Assembly: GCA_947625635.1 (NCBI GenBank)
Contig: CANQPA010000009.1
Location: 1-38,336 of the forward strand
Length of the DNA stretch: 38,336 nt
Origin: an uncultured Bacilli bacterium
GTDB lineage: Bacteria; Bacillota_I; Bacilli_A; RF39; UBA660
Direction: 5' to 3'
Shown in pieces: positions 16,948-26,822 of the stretch. The position numbers and the translations under genes were made by a program. The notes beneath the pieces were generated by a model, which ran no database searches, was not told the DNA's origin, and worked only from the letters and a program-made list of their open reading frames with translations. Within the stretch, counting starts at the first letter, position 1, and each line of letters begins with the position of its first letter.

Positions 16948-17731
16948 AGTAATAGGTGTGTCGTTTAAAAAAAATAGTAAAATATATTATTTTTCACCAA
17001 ATGGTTTAAAGATAAAAAAAGGAATAAATGTAATAGTTGAAACGGAACGAGGTTTACAATTTGGTTGTGTGGAACTTTCTAATTTTGAAATAGATGAAAG
17101 TAAATTAAATGCAACACTTAGCCAAGTTATTCGTATTGCAACTAAAAAAGATTATGAAAAACATTTAAAAAATGTTGAAGATGCTAAAAAGGCTTTAAAA
17201 AAATGTAAAGATTTAGTGGAAAAATATAATCTTAATATGTTTATAATGGATGCTAATTACACCTTCGATAGAAGTCAGCTATTGTTTACATTTTTATCTG
17301 ATTCAAGGGTTGACTTTAGAAAACTTGCAAAAGATCTTGCTAATATATATAAAACAAGAATTGAACTTAGGCAAGTTGGGGTAAGGGATAAAGCACGTGA
17401 AGTTGGGGGATATGGCTCTTGTGGAAGAGAATTGTGTTGTTCAAAATTTTTATGTGATTTTGATTCTGTATCTATTAATATGGCTAAAAATCAGAATATC
17501 GCCTTAAATCCTTCAAAAATTAATGGTGTATGTGGTAGGCTTCTTTGTTGTTTAAAATATGAAGATAATTGTTATAAAGAATGTGCTAAAGGACTACCAA
17601 AAATAGGTAAAAAAGTAGAAATAAATGAAGGTGAAGGTAAGGTTGTTAGCGTAGATATTTTGAAACAAAAATATAAAGTACAGTTAAAAGAAGGTACAGT
17701 GGTAGAAGTTGGTATAAATGAAGGTAATTAA
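16940..17731 (+). CDS. ricT: RicT/YaaT PSP1-domain protein
   Basis: A 263-residue PSP1-domain protein. Its cysteine clusters, GSCGRELCC (161, 166, 167), Cys172, and VCGRLLCCLKYEDNCYKEC (198, 203, 204, 211, 215), are the family hallmark. In Bacillus RicT with RicA and RicF forms an iron-sulfur complex that modulates RNase Y and developmental decisions including competence and sporulation. RicA and RicF are not in the window. An in-frame GTG at 16931 is possible, but the ATG at 16940 gives the usual MIEVIGVSFK start. It overlaps both neighbours, so holB-ricT-trmN6 are co-expressed. Confidence 0.93.
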   Translation: MIEVIGVSFKKNSKIYYFSPNGLKIKKGINVIVETERGLQFGCVELSNFEIDESKLNATLSQVIRIATKKDYEKHLKNVEDAKKALKKCKDLVEKYNLNMFIMDANYTFDRSQLLFTFLSDSRVDFRKLAKDLANIYKTRIELRQVGVRDKAREVGGYGSCGRELCCSKFLCDFDSVSINMAKNQNIALNPSKINGVCGRLLCCLKYEDNCYKECAKGLPKIGKKVEINEGEGKVVSVDILKQKYKVQLKEGTVVEVGINEGN

Positions 17732-18437
17732 TTATTTGCTTGGATATAAGGACTTAAAGATAATTCAAGATAGTGAAATGTTTAATTTTTCTCTTGATTC
17801 AGTACTATTACCTAACTTTGTAACAATTAATAAAAAGGTAAAAAAAATACTTGATATAGGATGTGGGAACGCACCTATACCTTTAATATTGTCTACTAAA
17901 ACAAATGCAAAAATAATAGGTGTAGAGATACAAAAAGGTGTTGCACTTCTTGCAGAAGAATCTATTAAAATTAATAATAAAGAAGATCAAATAACTATCA
18001 TTAATGAAGATATAAATGAATTTTATAAAAAATGTGAAACAGATACATTTGATGTAATTACTTGTAATCCTCCTTTTTTTAAATATAAAAAATCTTCAAA
18101 TATAAATAAAAATGATTATAAGACTATAGCTCGTCATGAGATTAAATTAAATTTAGATCAAATTTTTATAATAGCAAGAAAATTGCTTAAAAATAATGGT
18201 ATTATTGCCATAGTTAATAGACCTGAAAGATTTGTAGAAATAATAGAATGTATGAAAAAAAACAATATAGAACCAAAAAAAGTCCAATTTATATATCCAA
18301 AAAATAATATGGAAGCAAATATTATGCTTATTGAAGGTAGTAAAAATGGAAATCCAGGGCTTAAAGTAGTTCCTCCTCTTTATACGCATTTAGATAATGG
18401 TAAATATACTAGTGAAATAAAAAAGTATTTTGAATAA
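17718..18437 (+). CDS. tRNA1(Val) adenine-N6 methyltransferase (TrmN6/YabB type)
   Basis: A 239-residue class I SAM methyltransferase. It has the SAM-binding motif DIGCGNA (46-52) and the catalytic NPPF (117-120), with the family start LLGYKDLKIIQ. Homologues methylate the N6 of an adenine next to the anticodon. It overlaps ricT by 14 bases. In Bacillus yabA (a negative regulator of DnaA) lies between ricT and yabB and a GIY-YIG gene follows; both are absent here. Exact substrate is inferred from the family. Confidence 0.85.
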   Translation: MKVINYLLGYKDLKIIQDSEMFNFSLDSVLLPNFVTINKKVKKILDIGCGNAPIPLILSTKTNAKIIGVEIQKGVALLAEESIKINNKEDQITIINEDINEFYKKCETDTFDVITCNPPFFKYKKSSNINKNDYKTIARHEIKLNLDQIFIIARKLLKNNGIIAIVNRPERFVEIIECMKKNNIEPKKVQFIYPKNNMEANIMLIEGSKNGNPGLKVVPPLYTHLDNGKYTSEIKKYFE

Positions 18438-18465
18438 ATTTTAAAATAATAAGTGAGGTGATGAT

Positions 18466-19314
18466 ATGTCTCAAAAAAGTTATAATAGTACTCCATCTTT
18501 GTATCTTATTCCAACTCCAATAGGAAATATGGAGGATATAACTATAAGGGCTATAAACACACTAAAAATGGTTGATATTATATTTTGTGAAGATACAAGA
18601 GTAACGGGTGAGTTATTAAAATATTATAATATAAGTAAAAAATTAATCTCTTCGCATGAATATAATGAAGCAAAAAACAAACAAAAACTATTATCATATT
18701 TAGAAAATGGCTTTAATGTTGGACTTGTAAGTGATCGTGGAACCCCTATAATAAGTGATCCTGGTTATGCTCTTGCTTATTTTGCAATAGAAAATGGATA
18801 TAATGTTATAAGTTTACCTGGCGCTACTGCTCTTATTCCAGCATTAACATCATCAGGAATTAATCCTATGCCATTTTACTATTATGGATTTCTAAAATCT
18901 AAAGATGGTGAAAGAAAAAAAGAGTTAGAGTATTTAAAAAATATAGATGCCACTTTAATAATCTATGAGGCACCACATAGGATAAATAAAACATTAAAAG
19001 ATTTGGGAAATATTTTGGGAAATAATAGAAAAATATCTATTTCCCGGGAAATATCTAAAAAATATGAAGAAATATATAGAGGAACTATAGAAGAATTAAT
19101 AAAACAAGAAAATGAATATAAAGGGGAACTTGTGTTAGTAATAGAAGGAAATAAAAAAATTGTTGAATATAAAAATTTAACTATAGAAGATCATGTTAAT
19201 TTTTATATAGAAGATGGTAATAGTGTAATGGACGCAATTAAAATAGTTGCGCATGAGCGTGGTATGAAAAAAAGTGAGGTATATGATTTATACCATAATA
19301 TAGAAAAGAAGTGA
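18466..19314 (+). CDS. rsmI: 16S rRNA (cytidine1402-2'-O)-methyltransferase
   Basis: A 282-residue tetrapyrrole-methylase-fold enzyme with LYLIPTPIGNMEDITIRA (about 12-29), CEDTRVTGELL, SDPGYALA, LPGATALIPALTSSG and APHRINKTL. RsmI methylates the ribose of C1402 in the decoding centre. The usual SDAGTPGISDPG segment reads SDRGTPIISDPG here, a local variation. GAGGTGATGAT precedes the ATG. Only three bases separate it from pth. Confidence 0.94.
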   Translation: MSQKSYNSTPSLYLIPTPIGNMEDITIRAINTLKMVDIIFCEDTRVTGELLKYYNISKKLISSHEYNEAKNKQKLLSYLENGFNVGLVSDRGTPIISDPGYALAYFAIENGYNVISLPGATALIPALTSSGINPMPFYYYGFLKSKDGERKKELEYLKNIDATLIIYEAPHRINKTLKDLGNILGNNRKISISREISKKYEEIYRGTIEELIKQENEYKGELVLVIEGNKKIVEYKNLTIEDHVNFYIEDGNSVMDAIKIVAHERGMKKSEVYDLYHNIEKK

Positions 19315-19317
19315 TTT

Positions 19318-19872
19318 ATGAAACTTATAGTAGGCTTAGGGAATCCTGGATGTGAATATAATAATACTAGACATAATATAGGATTCATGTGCATAGATAG
19401 TATATCTAATTATTTTAATGTCAAACTAAATTCAAATAAATTTAATGGACTTTATACAAAGTTTAATTATGAGGGTGAGAAAGTTATGTTATTAAAACCT
19501 CAAAAATATATGAATTTATCAGGGGAAGTAATTAGAGATTTTGTAAATTTTTTTAAGATAGATACAAATGATATATTGATAATATGTGATGATCTAGATA
19601 CACAAGTTGGATCATATCGCTTAAGATATAAAGGTTCTAGTGGTGGGCATAATGGTCTTAAAAATATAGAGCAAAATCTATCTACAAACGAATATAAAAG
19701 AATAAAAGTAGGTATTTCAAATGATAAGTCTAAAAGTACGAAAGATTATGTACTAGGTAATTTTAGCAAAGATGAGTTAGATTTAATTAAACCAATAATA
19801 GATAAAATGCCTAATATAATTATAGATTATTTAAAATTACCATTTGATAATGTGATGAATAAGTATAATTAA
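19318..19872 (+). CDS. pth: Peptidyl-tRNA hydrolase
   Basis: A 184-residue enzyme that frees tRNA from stalled peptidyl-tRNA. Conserved residues are Asn9 and His19 (GLGNPGCEYNNTRHNIGF), Asn66 (MNLSGE), Asp92 (CDDLD) and Asn112 (SGGHNGLKN). It is followed 34 bases later by mfd, the order found in Bacillus apart from the small gene fin, which is missing. AGAAGTG serves as ribosome-binding site. Confidence 0.95.
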   Translation: MKLIVGLGNPGCEYNNTRHNIGFMCIDSISNYFNVKLNSNKFNGLYTKFNYEGEKVMLLKPQKYMNLSGEVIRDFVNFFKIDTNDILIICDDLDTQVGSYRLRYKGSSGGHNGLKNIEQNLSTNEYKRIKVGISNDKSKSTKDYVLGNFSKDELDLIKPIIDKMPNIIIDYLKLPFDNVMNKYN

Positions 19873-19906
19873 TTATACTTTATTTTGTCAATGAAAGGAG
19901 GATACC

Positions 19907-22900
19907 ATGAATTTTTTAAACAGTATATTTGGTGATATAGATGGGAATATTGTATCTGGCTTAACACCCGAACTTAAAGGCCTTTTTATATATAAAAAAT
20001 TTAAAAAAGAAAATAAAAATATACTTTGCCTAACAACATCTATATACGAAGCAAATAGATTATATCAAATATTACTTAATTACACAGATAAAGTATCCTT
20101 TTTTCCAATGGATGATTTTTTAACCAGCGAGGCTTTAGCTATAAGCCCGGAATTTAAATTTACTAGATTAGACACGTTAAGTAAAGTATTAAGTGAAAAA
20201 AGAATAGTTGTAACTAACTTAATGGGATTTTTAAGATTTTTACCGAATCCAAAAGATTATAAAAATTCGTTTATAAATTTAAAATTAAATGAAGAAGTAA
20301 AAATAGATAAACTCATAAGTAAATTATATAAAATAGGTTATAAAAGGGAATCTATAGTAAATAAAACAGGAGAAATAGCAGTACGTGGATTTATTATAGA
20401 TTTGTTTCCAATAAATTACTCTAATCCAATAAGATTAGAGTTTTGGGGTGATGAAATAGAGCGTATTAATGAATTTGATGTAGATACACAAATATCTAAA
20501 CATTCTTTGAATGAAGTTACAATTAATCCAACAACGGAGTTTATTGTAGATAAAGAATTTGATGAGGATTTAAAACAAAGAGAAATTATAAACTACATAA
20601 CTCCATCATCACTACTAGATTATCTAGATAGTCCAATACTTATATATGATGATAGAAACGCTATAAACACAAGCTATGAATTATTAATAGAAGAAATAGA
20701 AGACTATAAAAAGAATAATGAAATAAAAAATAGTACTAAATTTATGTTTGAATTTAAAAAATCATATAATGTAGAGGAGCTAGAATTTACATCATTTGAT
20801 AATAAGATAAACGGCGCTATAAAGTATAAGTCTTTTGAACTTGAAAACTTTAAAGGTAGTATGGAAAGTATTTCTAAAAGACTTAATGAATACATAAAAA
20901 ATGGTAAAACAGTTATAATATGTTTATCTGATAAATACAAAGTAAATAAAATTGAAGAAGAGTTAAATAATAAAAACGTTATAATAACAAATATAAATAA
21001 TATAATAGAAAATAAAATAAATCTTGTAGTAAAAAAGATTAATAGTGGATATATTATAAAAAATTTTGTAGTAGTTTCTGAAAAGGAGTTATTTAATAAG
21101 AAAGAAAGTGGTATTGCATATAAATCACATTTTAAAATGGGAACTAAAATTAGAGATATAAATAAACTTAATATTGGAGATTATGTAGTACATGTTACTC
21201 ACGGAATAGGAATTTACAAAGGAATTAAAACTCTTACTAAAAACGGCCTTAAGAAAGATTACATAATGTTAGAATATAAAGATGCTGATAAACTTTATAT
21301 ACCAGTTGAAAAATTAGAATTAATAAATAAATATTCATCTAATGAAGGGATAGTTCCAAAAATAAATAAATTAGGTGGAACAGAGTGGGCGAAAACAAAA
21401 TTACGTATAAAAAAGAAGATAGAAAATATTGCAGGGGATTTGCTTAAACTTTATTCGGAAAGAGAAATGGCGATAGGATACGCATTTGAACCTGATACAG
21501 AAGAACAAGTAGAATTTGAAAAAGAATTTCCATATGATGAAACGAAAGATCAATTAAAAGTAACAGAAGAAATAAAGCGTGACATGGAAAGACGAGTTCC
21601 TATGGATAGACTTCTTTGTGGAGATGTTGGCTATGGAAAAACAGAAGTGGCCTTCCGAGCTATATTTAAAGCAATAATGTCAAATAAACAAGTGTTATTT
21701 CTTTGCCCGACTACAATATTATCACATCAACACTATACGAATGCTTTAGAAAGATTCAAAGAATTTCCTGTTAGGATTGAATTACTCAATAGATTTGTTC
21801 CATTAAAAAAACAAAAAGAAATTATTAATGATTTAAGTGAAGGTAAAGTAGATCTTTTAATAGGTACACATAGAATACTTTCTGATGATATTATTTGTAA
21901 AAGGTTAGGATTACTTGTAATAGATGAGGAGCAAAGATTTGGTGTTAAACATAAAGAGAAAATTAAATCTTATAAAAACAATATAGATGTTTTAACACTT
22001 AGTGCAACTCCAATACCACGTACACTACAAATGTCATTAGCCGGTGTTAGAAGTTTATCCTTAATAGAAACACCACCCATGGATAGATATCCAATTCAAA
22101 CTTATGTTTTGGAAGAAAATCAAAATATAATAAAAGATGCGATATATAAGGAATTAGCCCGCAATGGACAGGTTTTTATTCTTTATAATAATATTGATGC
22201 TATGAAAGATGAACTAATAATGCTTAAAAATCTTGTGCCAGAAGCTCGCGTTATATGTGGTCATGGCAAAATGCAAAAAGATGATTTAGAAAATGTAATG
22301 TATAGTTTTTTAAATAAAGAGTATGATGTGCTTCTTTGTACAACAATAATAGAAACAGGTATAGACATACCTAATGTAAACACTTTAATAATTATAGATG
22401 CGGATAGATATGGACTTTCTCAACTTTATCAAATAAGGGGTAGGGTTGGCAGGAGTAATAAAATAGCGTATGCGTATTTAATGTATAATAAAGGAAAAAT
22501 ACTATCAGAAGTTGCGAAAAAGAGGCTTAATGTAATAAAAGAATTTACTGAATTAGGTAGTGGTTTTTCTATTGCGATGAGAGACCTATCTATAAGAGGC
22601 GCTGGAGATATATTAGGTGAAGAACAATCTGGATTTATTGATAGTGTTGGTGTAGAATTATTTCTTGATATGTTAAATGAAGAAGTAAATAAATTAAAAG
22701 GAATAAGTATAGAAAAAGAAAATCTTGATACACAACCCTTAATAGAAGTAGAAACAACTATTGATGATAAATATGCTAAGGAAGAAGAGTTAAAAATTGA
22801 AATTCATCAAAAAATTAATAAAATTAATTCAATTAATGCTTTAGAGGCAACTAAAAAAGAATTAACAGACAGATTTGGAATACTAGATGAAAATATAATT

Positions 22901-23185
22901 ATATATATGTATGAAGAATTATTTGAAAAAGAAATAAAAAATTTATCTATTAAGAAAGTTAATCAAACTAAAAACTTTGTATCAATTACTCTTTCAAAGG
23001 AATTAACTAAAAAAGTGGATGGAGAGTTACTTTTCTTAGATGTAATTTCGCTTACACGTAAATTTAGATTTTCTATGAAAGACAATGAATTAACAGTTAC
23101 GCTTGATATTATTGGATTAGATAAACATTTTATATATTATTTGCTAGATATGATAGATATACTTAAAAAATCTATAAAATTATGA
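19907..23185 (+). CDS. mfd: Transcription-repair coupling factor Mfd
   Basis: A 1092-residue DNA translocase that removes RNA polymerase stalled at lesions and recruits UvrA/UvrB repair. The UvrB-like N-terminal module spans about 1-330. The polymerase-interacting CarD-like domain is at 420-480 (NIGDYVVHVTHGIGIYKGI). The RecG-like motor has Walker A GDVGYGKT (572-579), DEEQRFGV (673-680) and LSATPIPRTLQMSLAGV. A C-terminal TRCF domain follows. GGAGG stands before the ATG. Downstream the Bacillus partner spoVT is displaced by about 7 kb of other genes. Confidence 0.96.
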   Translation: MNFLNSIFGDIDGNIVSGLTPELKGLFIYKKFKKENKNILCLTTSIYEANRLYQILLNYTDKVSFFPMDDFLTSEALAISPEFKFTRLDTLSKVLSEKRIVVTNLMGFLRFLPNPKDYKNSFINLKLNEEVKIDKLISKLYKIGYKRESIVNKTGEIAVRGFIIDLFPINYSNPIRLEFWGDEIERINEFDVDTQISKHSLNEVTINPTTEFIVDKEFDEDLKQREIINYITPSSLLDYLDSPILIYDDRNAINTSYELLIEEIEDYKKNNEIKNSTKFMFEFKKSYNVEELEFTSFDNKINGAIKYKSFELENFKGSMESISKRLNEYIKNGKTVIICLSDKYKVNKIEEELNNKNVIITNINNIIENKINLVVKKINSGYIIKNFVVVSEKELFNKKESGIAYKSHFKMGTKIRDINKLNIGDYVVHVTHGIGIYKGIKTLTKNGLKKDYIMLEYKDADKLYIPVEKLELINKYSSNEGIVPKINKLGGTEWAKTKLRIKKKIENIAGDLLKLYSEREMAIGYAFEPDTEEQVEFEKEFPYDETKDQLKVTEEIKRDMERRVPMDRLLCGDVGYGKTEVAFRAIFKAIMSNKQVLFLCPTTILSHQHYTNALERFKEFPVRIELLNRFVPLKKQKEIINDLSEGKVDLLIGTHRILSDDIICKRLGLLVIDEEQRFGVKHKEKIKSYKNNIDVLTLSATPIPRTLQMSLAGVRSLSLIETPPMDRYPIQTYVLEENQNIIKDAIYKELARNGQVFILYNNIDAMKDELIMLKNLVPEARVICGHGKMQKDDLENVMYSFLNKEYDVLLCTTIIETGIDIPNVNTLIIIDADRYGLSQLYQIRGRVGRSNKIAYAYLMYNKGKILSEVAKKRLNVIKEFTELGSGFSIAMRDLSIRGAGDILGEEQSGFIDSVGVELFLDMLNEEVNKLKGISIEKENLDTQPLIEVETTIDDKYAKEEELKIEIHQKINKINSINALEATKKELTDRFGILDENIIIYMYEELFEKEIKNLSIKKVNQTKNFVSITLSKELTKKVDGELLFLDVISLTRKFRFSMKDNELTVTLDIIGLDKHFIYYLLDMIDILKKSIKL

Positions 23186-23198
23186 TCATCATCCATTT

Positions 23199-23227
23199 TT
23201 GACAAGGTTTGATTGTGATGATATAAT
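23199..23227 (+). promoter_or_regulatory. Consensus sigma-A promoter for the pilin-lectin gene
   Basis: TTGACA (23199-23204), 17 bases, TATAAT (23222-23227) match the consensus exactly. The transcript would have a short leader of about 18 bases. The gene should be expressed constitutively and strongly unless a repressor acts. Confidence 0.85.
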
Positions 23228-23251
23228 GAATGATATAGAAAGAGGAAGTAA

Positions 23252-24259
23252 ATGAAAAAAGGGTTTACACTTGTAGAGTTATTGGCAGTAATCGTAATAT
23301 TAGCAATAGTAGCATTGATAGCAGTACCTATAATATTAGATATAATAGAAAGTACAAAAAGACAAAGTGATGAAAGAAGTATAGAGTTATATTTAAGTGC
23401 AGTCAAAGAGGCAATAGCAAGAAGAAATTTAACAGAAGAATTTAATCCTAATAAATGTGATGTAAAAGAAGATGGGAACTTAAAATGTGGAGATGTTAAT
23501 TTAACAATAGAATTGAATGGAACAACACCAACTGGAGGAAGTATAATATTTGAGGATGGCATAGTGTACACGTTAGTACTTAATGGTAAAACTTATGAAA
23601 ATTCTTGTGTTTATGTAAAAGATGGATTGGTATTATGGCTTGATGGAATAAATAATACTAAAAGTGGACACAATTATAGTGCAACAATCTGGGAAGATTT
23701 AAGTAAAAATAACAATAATGCTACACTCAAAAATTATGATAATCCTACTTGGACTACAGATGCTTTAATTTTGAATGGAGAAGATCAATATGCGCAAATA
23801 CTCAACCCATTAAATATCCCAATAGGTAATAGTCCTTATACAATAGAAGTTGTATTTGAAACAAATACATTAATTCGAGGAGGGTTATTTAATATAGGTA
23901 CATTCAAAAAAAATGGAGCATCTAATGCTTTTAGATTAGATGGAAATCGTCTTGAAAATTATTATTGGTCAAATGATTTAATTGCGCCATGTAATTTAGA
24001 AATTAAAAAAATTTATACTGGATTAGCTTTGAACTATGGTAATAATAGAAAAATTTATTTAAATTCTGAATTTAAAGGAGAAGATACAGCAACACCTAAT
24101 ACTGAACTTGGTGATATAACAATCGGCCGTACGCAGCCTTTACAAAATGAATATTTTAATGGAAAAATATATTCAATTAGAGTTTATAATAGGGGACTTT
24201 CAGATGAAGAAATACAAAAGAATTTTAAAGTAGATAAATTACGTTTTGGAATAACATAA
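23252..24259 (+). CDS. Type IV prepilin-like protein with C-terminal LamG/concanavalin-like domain
   Basis: Of 335 residues, the first 30 are a textbook class III prepilin signal: MKKG then FTLVELLAVIVILAIVALIA, with cleavage expected after Gly4 and Glu at +5. A pseudopilin-like stalk follows to about 115 with Cys69 and Cys79. From about 119 the sequence changes to a LamG/concanavalin A-like lectin fold: GLVLWLDGINN, IWEDLSKNNNNATL, YTIEVVFETN, LGDITIGR, NGKIYSIRVYNRGLSDEEIQ. The design suggests a surface filament or pseudopilus tip that binds glycans. Prepilin peptidase and assembly ATPase are not in the window. GAGGAAGT precedes the ATG. Confidence 0.85.
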   Translation: MKKGFTLVELLAVIVILAIVALIAVPIILDIIESTKRQSDERSIELYLSAVKEAIARRNLTEEFNPNKCDVKEDGNLKCGDVNLTIELNGTTPTGGSIIFEDGIVYTLVLNGKTYENSCVYVKDGLVLWLDGINNTKSGHNYSATIWEDLSKNNNNATLKNYDNPTWTTDALILNGEDQYAQILNPLNIPIGNSPYTIEVVFETNTLIRGGLFNIGTFKKNGASNAFRLDGNRLENYYWSNDLIAPCNLEIKKIYTGLALNYGNNRKIYLNSEFKGEDTATPNTELGDITIGRTQPLQNEYFNGKIYSIRVYNRGLSDEEIQKNFKVDKLRFGIT

Positions 24260-24556
24260 TAATATATTTATAAAAAAATTTTTTAATATTATATTATAAA
24301 CGACATTATGAATAAATAATGTAAAATATATAATTTCAAGGGAACACATTTTATATAAATAATAGATGTTATAGTAATATTTGAAATAATTGTACTTATA
24401 TGGTGCTAATGTATTAAATATAATAGATAATTAAAAATTATCATGTTATAAAGAAGGATGAAACAATATACTTATCAGATTGAAAATTAAACGATATACA
24501 TATGAAAAGATAAAAATAATATTATTATAGTTGAACATTGAATTATTATTAAAACT
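24260..24556. other. Noncoding stretch with no recognised content
   Basis: About 300 bases between the converging pilin-lectin and clpB genes. It is AT-rich, contains only very short open frames without convincing ribosome-binding sites, and shows no strong hairpin until the clpB terminator. Confidence 0.5.
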
Positions 24557-24589
24557 AAAAATAGACAAGTTTAATACTTGTCTATTTTA
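24557..24589 (-). terminator. Terminator overlapping the clpB stop, potentially bidirectional
   Basis: A 13-bp perfect stem (24558-24570 with 24576-24588) with a 5-base loop is T-rich on its 3' side in both directions. It includes the clpB stop (24582-24584) and can also stop transcripts arriving from the pilin-lectin gene. Confidence 0.8.
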
Positions 24590-26690
24590 TTATGAATTTA
24601 TTATTATTAACATCTATAGTAACGCTTTCTCCGAAAGATATATTATCTTCTATAATTGTATTAGCAAGTAAAGTTTCAATGTTTTTACTTATAAATCTTT
24701 TCATAGGTCTTGCTCCATATTTCTCATCATAAGAATTATCAATTATATATTTTTTAGCACTATCAGTTAAATTAATTGATATATGCATGTTAGATAGTCT
24801 ATTTTCAATATTTTTTATAATATTATCTAAAATATCGTATAAAACTTCTTTAGATAAACTGTTAAATATTATAATTTCATCAATTCTATTTATGAATTCT
24901 GGTTTAAATGTATGTCTTAAATCTTCCATAACAAGTTCATTAGAATTAATATCGTTATTTAAAATATATTCACTACCTAAATTAGATGTCATAATTATAA
25001 TAGTATTTTTGAAATCAACAGTTCTACCTTGTGAATCTGTAATTCTTCCATCATCTAATATTTGAAGTAATATATTAAATACATCTTTATGAGCTTTTTC
25101 GATTTCATCGAAAAGTACTATACTATATGGATTTCTTCTTATTGCCTCAGTAAGTTGCCCACCTTCATCATATCCGACATAACCTGGAGGAGCTCCTACA
25201 AGTCTAGATACTGAGTGAGCTTCCATATATTCACTCATATCAATTCTAACAATATGTTTTTCATCATCAAATAATTCTTCTGCGAGTGTTTTTGCAACTT
25301 CAGTTTTACCAACACCAGTAGGCCCTAAAAATATGAATGAACCTATTGGCCTATTTGGATCTTTTATACCTGCTCTAGCTCTTTTTATAGCTTCGCTGAC
25401 AAGTTCTAGTGCATTATCTTGTCCTTTAACTCTTTTAGCCATGTTTTCTTTTAAGTGAAGTAATTTTTCCTTTTCTCCACCAACAAGTTTACTTACAGGA
25501 ATATTAGTCCATTTAGATACTATACTTGCTATTGATTCATCATCAACCACATCACTTAATATTTCATTCTTGTTTTTTTCATTTAACTCTTCTAATTCTT
25601 TTTCAAGTTTAGGTAAAGTACCATGTCTTAATATAGCAGCTTTCTCATAGTCATAATTATCTTCAGCTTTTTCAAGCTCAAACGTAGCTTTTTCTATTTC
25701 TTCTTTCTTTTTACTTATATTAACATTAATATTTTTTTCGTCTTCCCAGTTATTTCTTAGTTGTTGTTCTTTATCTTTTAATTTATCTAGTTTTTCATTT
25801 ATTTCATTAATCCTGTTTTTAGATATATCATCTTTTTCTTTTTTCAAAGCTTCTTTTTCTATTTGTAGTTGCATAATCTCTCTAGTTAATGTATCAAGTT
25901 CTGTTGGAACTGACTCCATTTGTACTTTTATAGTCGCACATGCTTCATCAACTAAATCTATTGCTTTATCAGGTAAAAACCTATCAGTTATATATCTATC
26001 TGAAAGTGTAGCTGCAGCAACTAAAGCTTTATCTTTTATAGTTACACCGTGATATACTTCAAATCTAGATTTTAATCCACGAAGTATTGTAATTGTATCA
26101 AGAACTGTTGGAGCTTGGACTAATACCTTTTGAAATCTACGTTCCAAGGCACCATCTTTTTCGATATATTTTCTATATTCATTTAAAGTAGTAGCTCCAA
26201 TACATAGTATTTCACCTCTTGCAAGCATTGGTTTAAGTAAGTTTCCAGCGTCCATAGCTCCTTCCAAAGCCCCTGCGCCTACAATTAAGTGTATCTCATC
26301 TATAAATAGAATTATTCTGCCATCAGATTCTTTAATTTCTTTAAGTACAGCTTTTAATCTTTCTTCAAATTCGCCACGATATTTAGCTCCTGCAATTAGT
26401 GCACCCATATCAAGTTCCCAAATAGTTTTATCTTTTAAGCTTGTTGGAACATCCCCTTTAACTATACGTAGAGCAAGACCTTCTACGATAGCTGTTTTAC
26501 CAACACCAGGTTCACCAATAAGTACTGGATTATTTTTTGTTTTACGAGATAATATCCTAGTTATATTTCTTATTTCTTCATCCCTACCTATAACAGGATC
26601 TATTTTACCGTCTTTTGCAGCAGCAACAATATCTCTACCGTATTTTTCAAGGACGTTTTGTAATGATTCACTATACATATTATTATCCAT
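24582..26690 (-). CDS. clpB: ClpB disaggregase lacking the N-terminal domain
   Basis: A 702-residue AAA+ chaperone that extracts proteins from aggregates with DnaK. Walker A1 GEPGVGKT is at 59-66, Walker B1 IILFIDE at 126-132, the coiled-coil middle domain about 262-378, and Walker A2 GPTGVGKT at 456-463. The long middle domain and lack of a ClpP-binding loop identify ClpB rather than ClpC. Full-length ClpB has about 860 residues; the ~150-residue Clp_N domain is absent and the protein starts just before the first AAA+ module, like Mollicute ClpB. The ATG at 26690 is eight bases from GAGG; the GTG at 26699 overlaps that site. Control is by CIRCE. Confidence 0.93.
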   Translation of the reverse strand: MDNNMYSESLQNVLEKYGRDIVAAAKDGKIDPVIGRDEEIRNITRILSRKTKNNPVLIGEPGVGKTAIVEGLALRIVKGDVPTSLKDKTIWELDMGALIAGAKYRGEFEERLKAVLKEIKESDGRIILFIDEIHLIVGAGALEGAMDAGNLLKPMLARGEILCIGATTLNEYRKYIEKDGALERRFQKVLVQAPTVLDTITILRGLKSRFEVYHGVTIKDKALVAAATLSDRYITDRFLPDKAIDLVDEACATIKVQMESVPTELDTLTREIMQLQIEKEALKKEKDDISKNRINEINEKLDKLKDKEQQLRNNWEDEKNINVNISKKKEEIEKATFELEKAEDNYDYEKAAILRHGTLPKLEKELEELNEKNKNEILSDVVDDESIASIVSKWTNIPVSKLVGGEKEKLLHLKENMAKRVKGQDNALELVSEAIKRARAGIKDPNRPIGSFIFLGPTGVGKTEVAKTLAEELFDDEKHIVRIDMSEYMEAHSVSRLVGAPPGYVGYDEGGQLTEAIRRNPYSIVLFDEIEKAHKDVFNILLQILDDGRITDSQGRTVDFKNTIIIMTSNLGSEYILNNDINSNELVMEDLRHTFKPEFINRIDEIIIFNSLSKEVLYDILDNIIKNIENRLSNMHISINLTDSAKKYIIDNSYDEKYGARPMKRFISKNIETLLANTIIEDNISFGESVTIDVNNNKFIIK

Positions 26691-26710
26691 TTCAATCACC
26701 TCTTATATAC

Positions 26711-26757
26711 ATTATACACATATTTTGGCACTTGTCAAGTATGAGTGCCAAAATATG
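26711..26757 (-). promoter_or_regulatory. CIRCE operator (HrcA) with embedded clpB promoter
   Basis: Perfect 14-base arms at 26719-26732 and 26744-26757 enclose 11 bases. The core TTGGCACTT-N9-GAGTGCCAA closely matches CIRCE (TTAGCACTC-N9-GAGTGCTAA). On the minus strand TTGACA (26738-26733) lies in the loop and TATAAT (26716-26711) follows after 16 bases. HrcA would block the promoter until heat shock. Confidence 0.88.
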
Positions 26758-26787
26758 ACAAAAAATAAAAAACTTAATGTGTTTTGC

Positions 26788-26817
26788 TTGTTTTCACATA
26801 TAGATATGTAGTATAAT
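26788..26817 (+). promoter_or_regulatory. Promoter of the candidate toxin mRNA
   Basis: TATAAT (26812-26817) has a weak TTGTTT 18 bases upstream (26788-26793). The expected start, near 26823, coincides with the 5' pairing arm of the mRNA. Confidence 0.5.
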
Positions 26818-26822
26818 TTAAC

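Noticed and set aside
23252-24259. ComGC-type competence pseudopilin
   Set aside because: Only the N-terminal signal is shared; the protein is three times longer and has a lectin-like domain, and no comG neighbours are present.
24582-26690. ClpC, the protease partner that degrades ComK
   Set aside because: The long middle coiled coil and absence of a ClpP-binding loop indicate ClpB.
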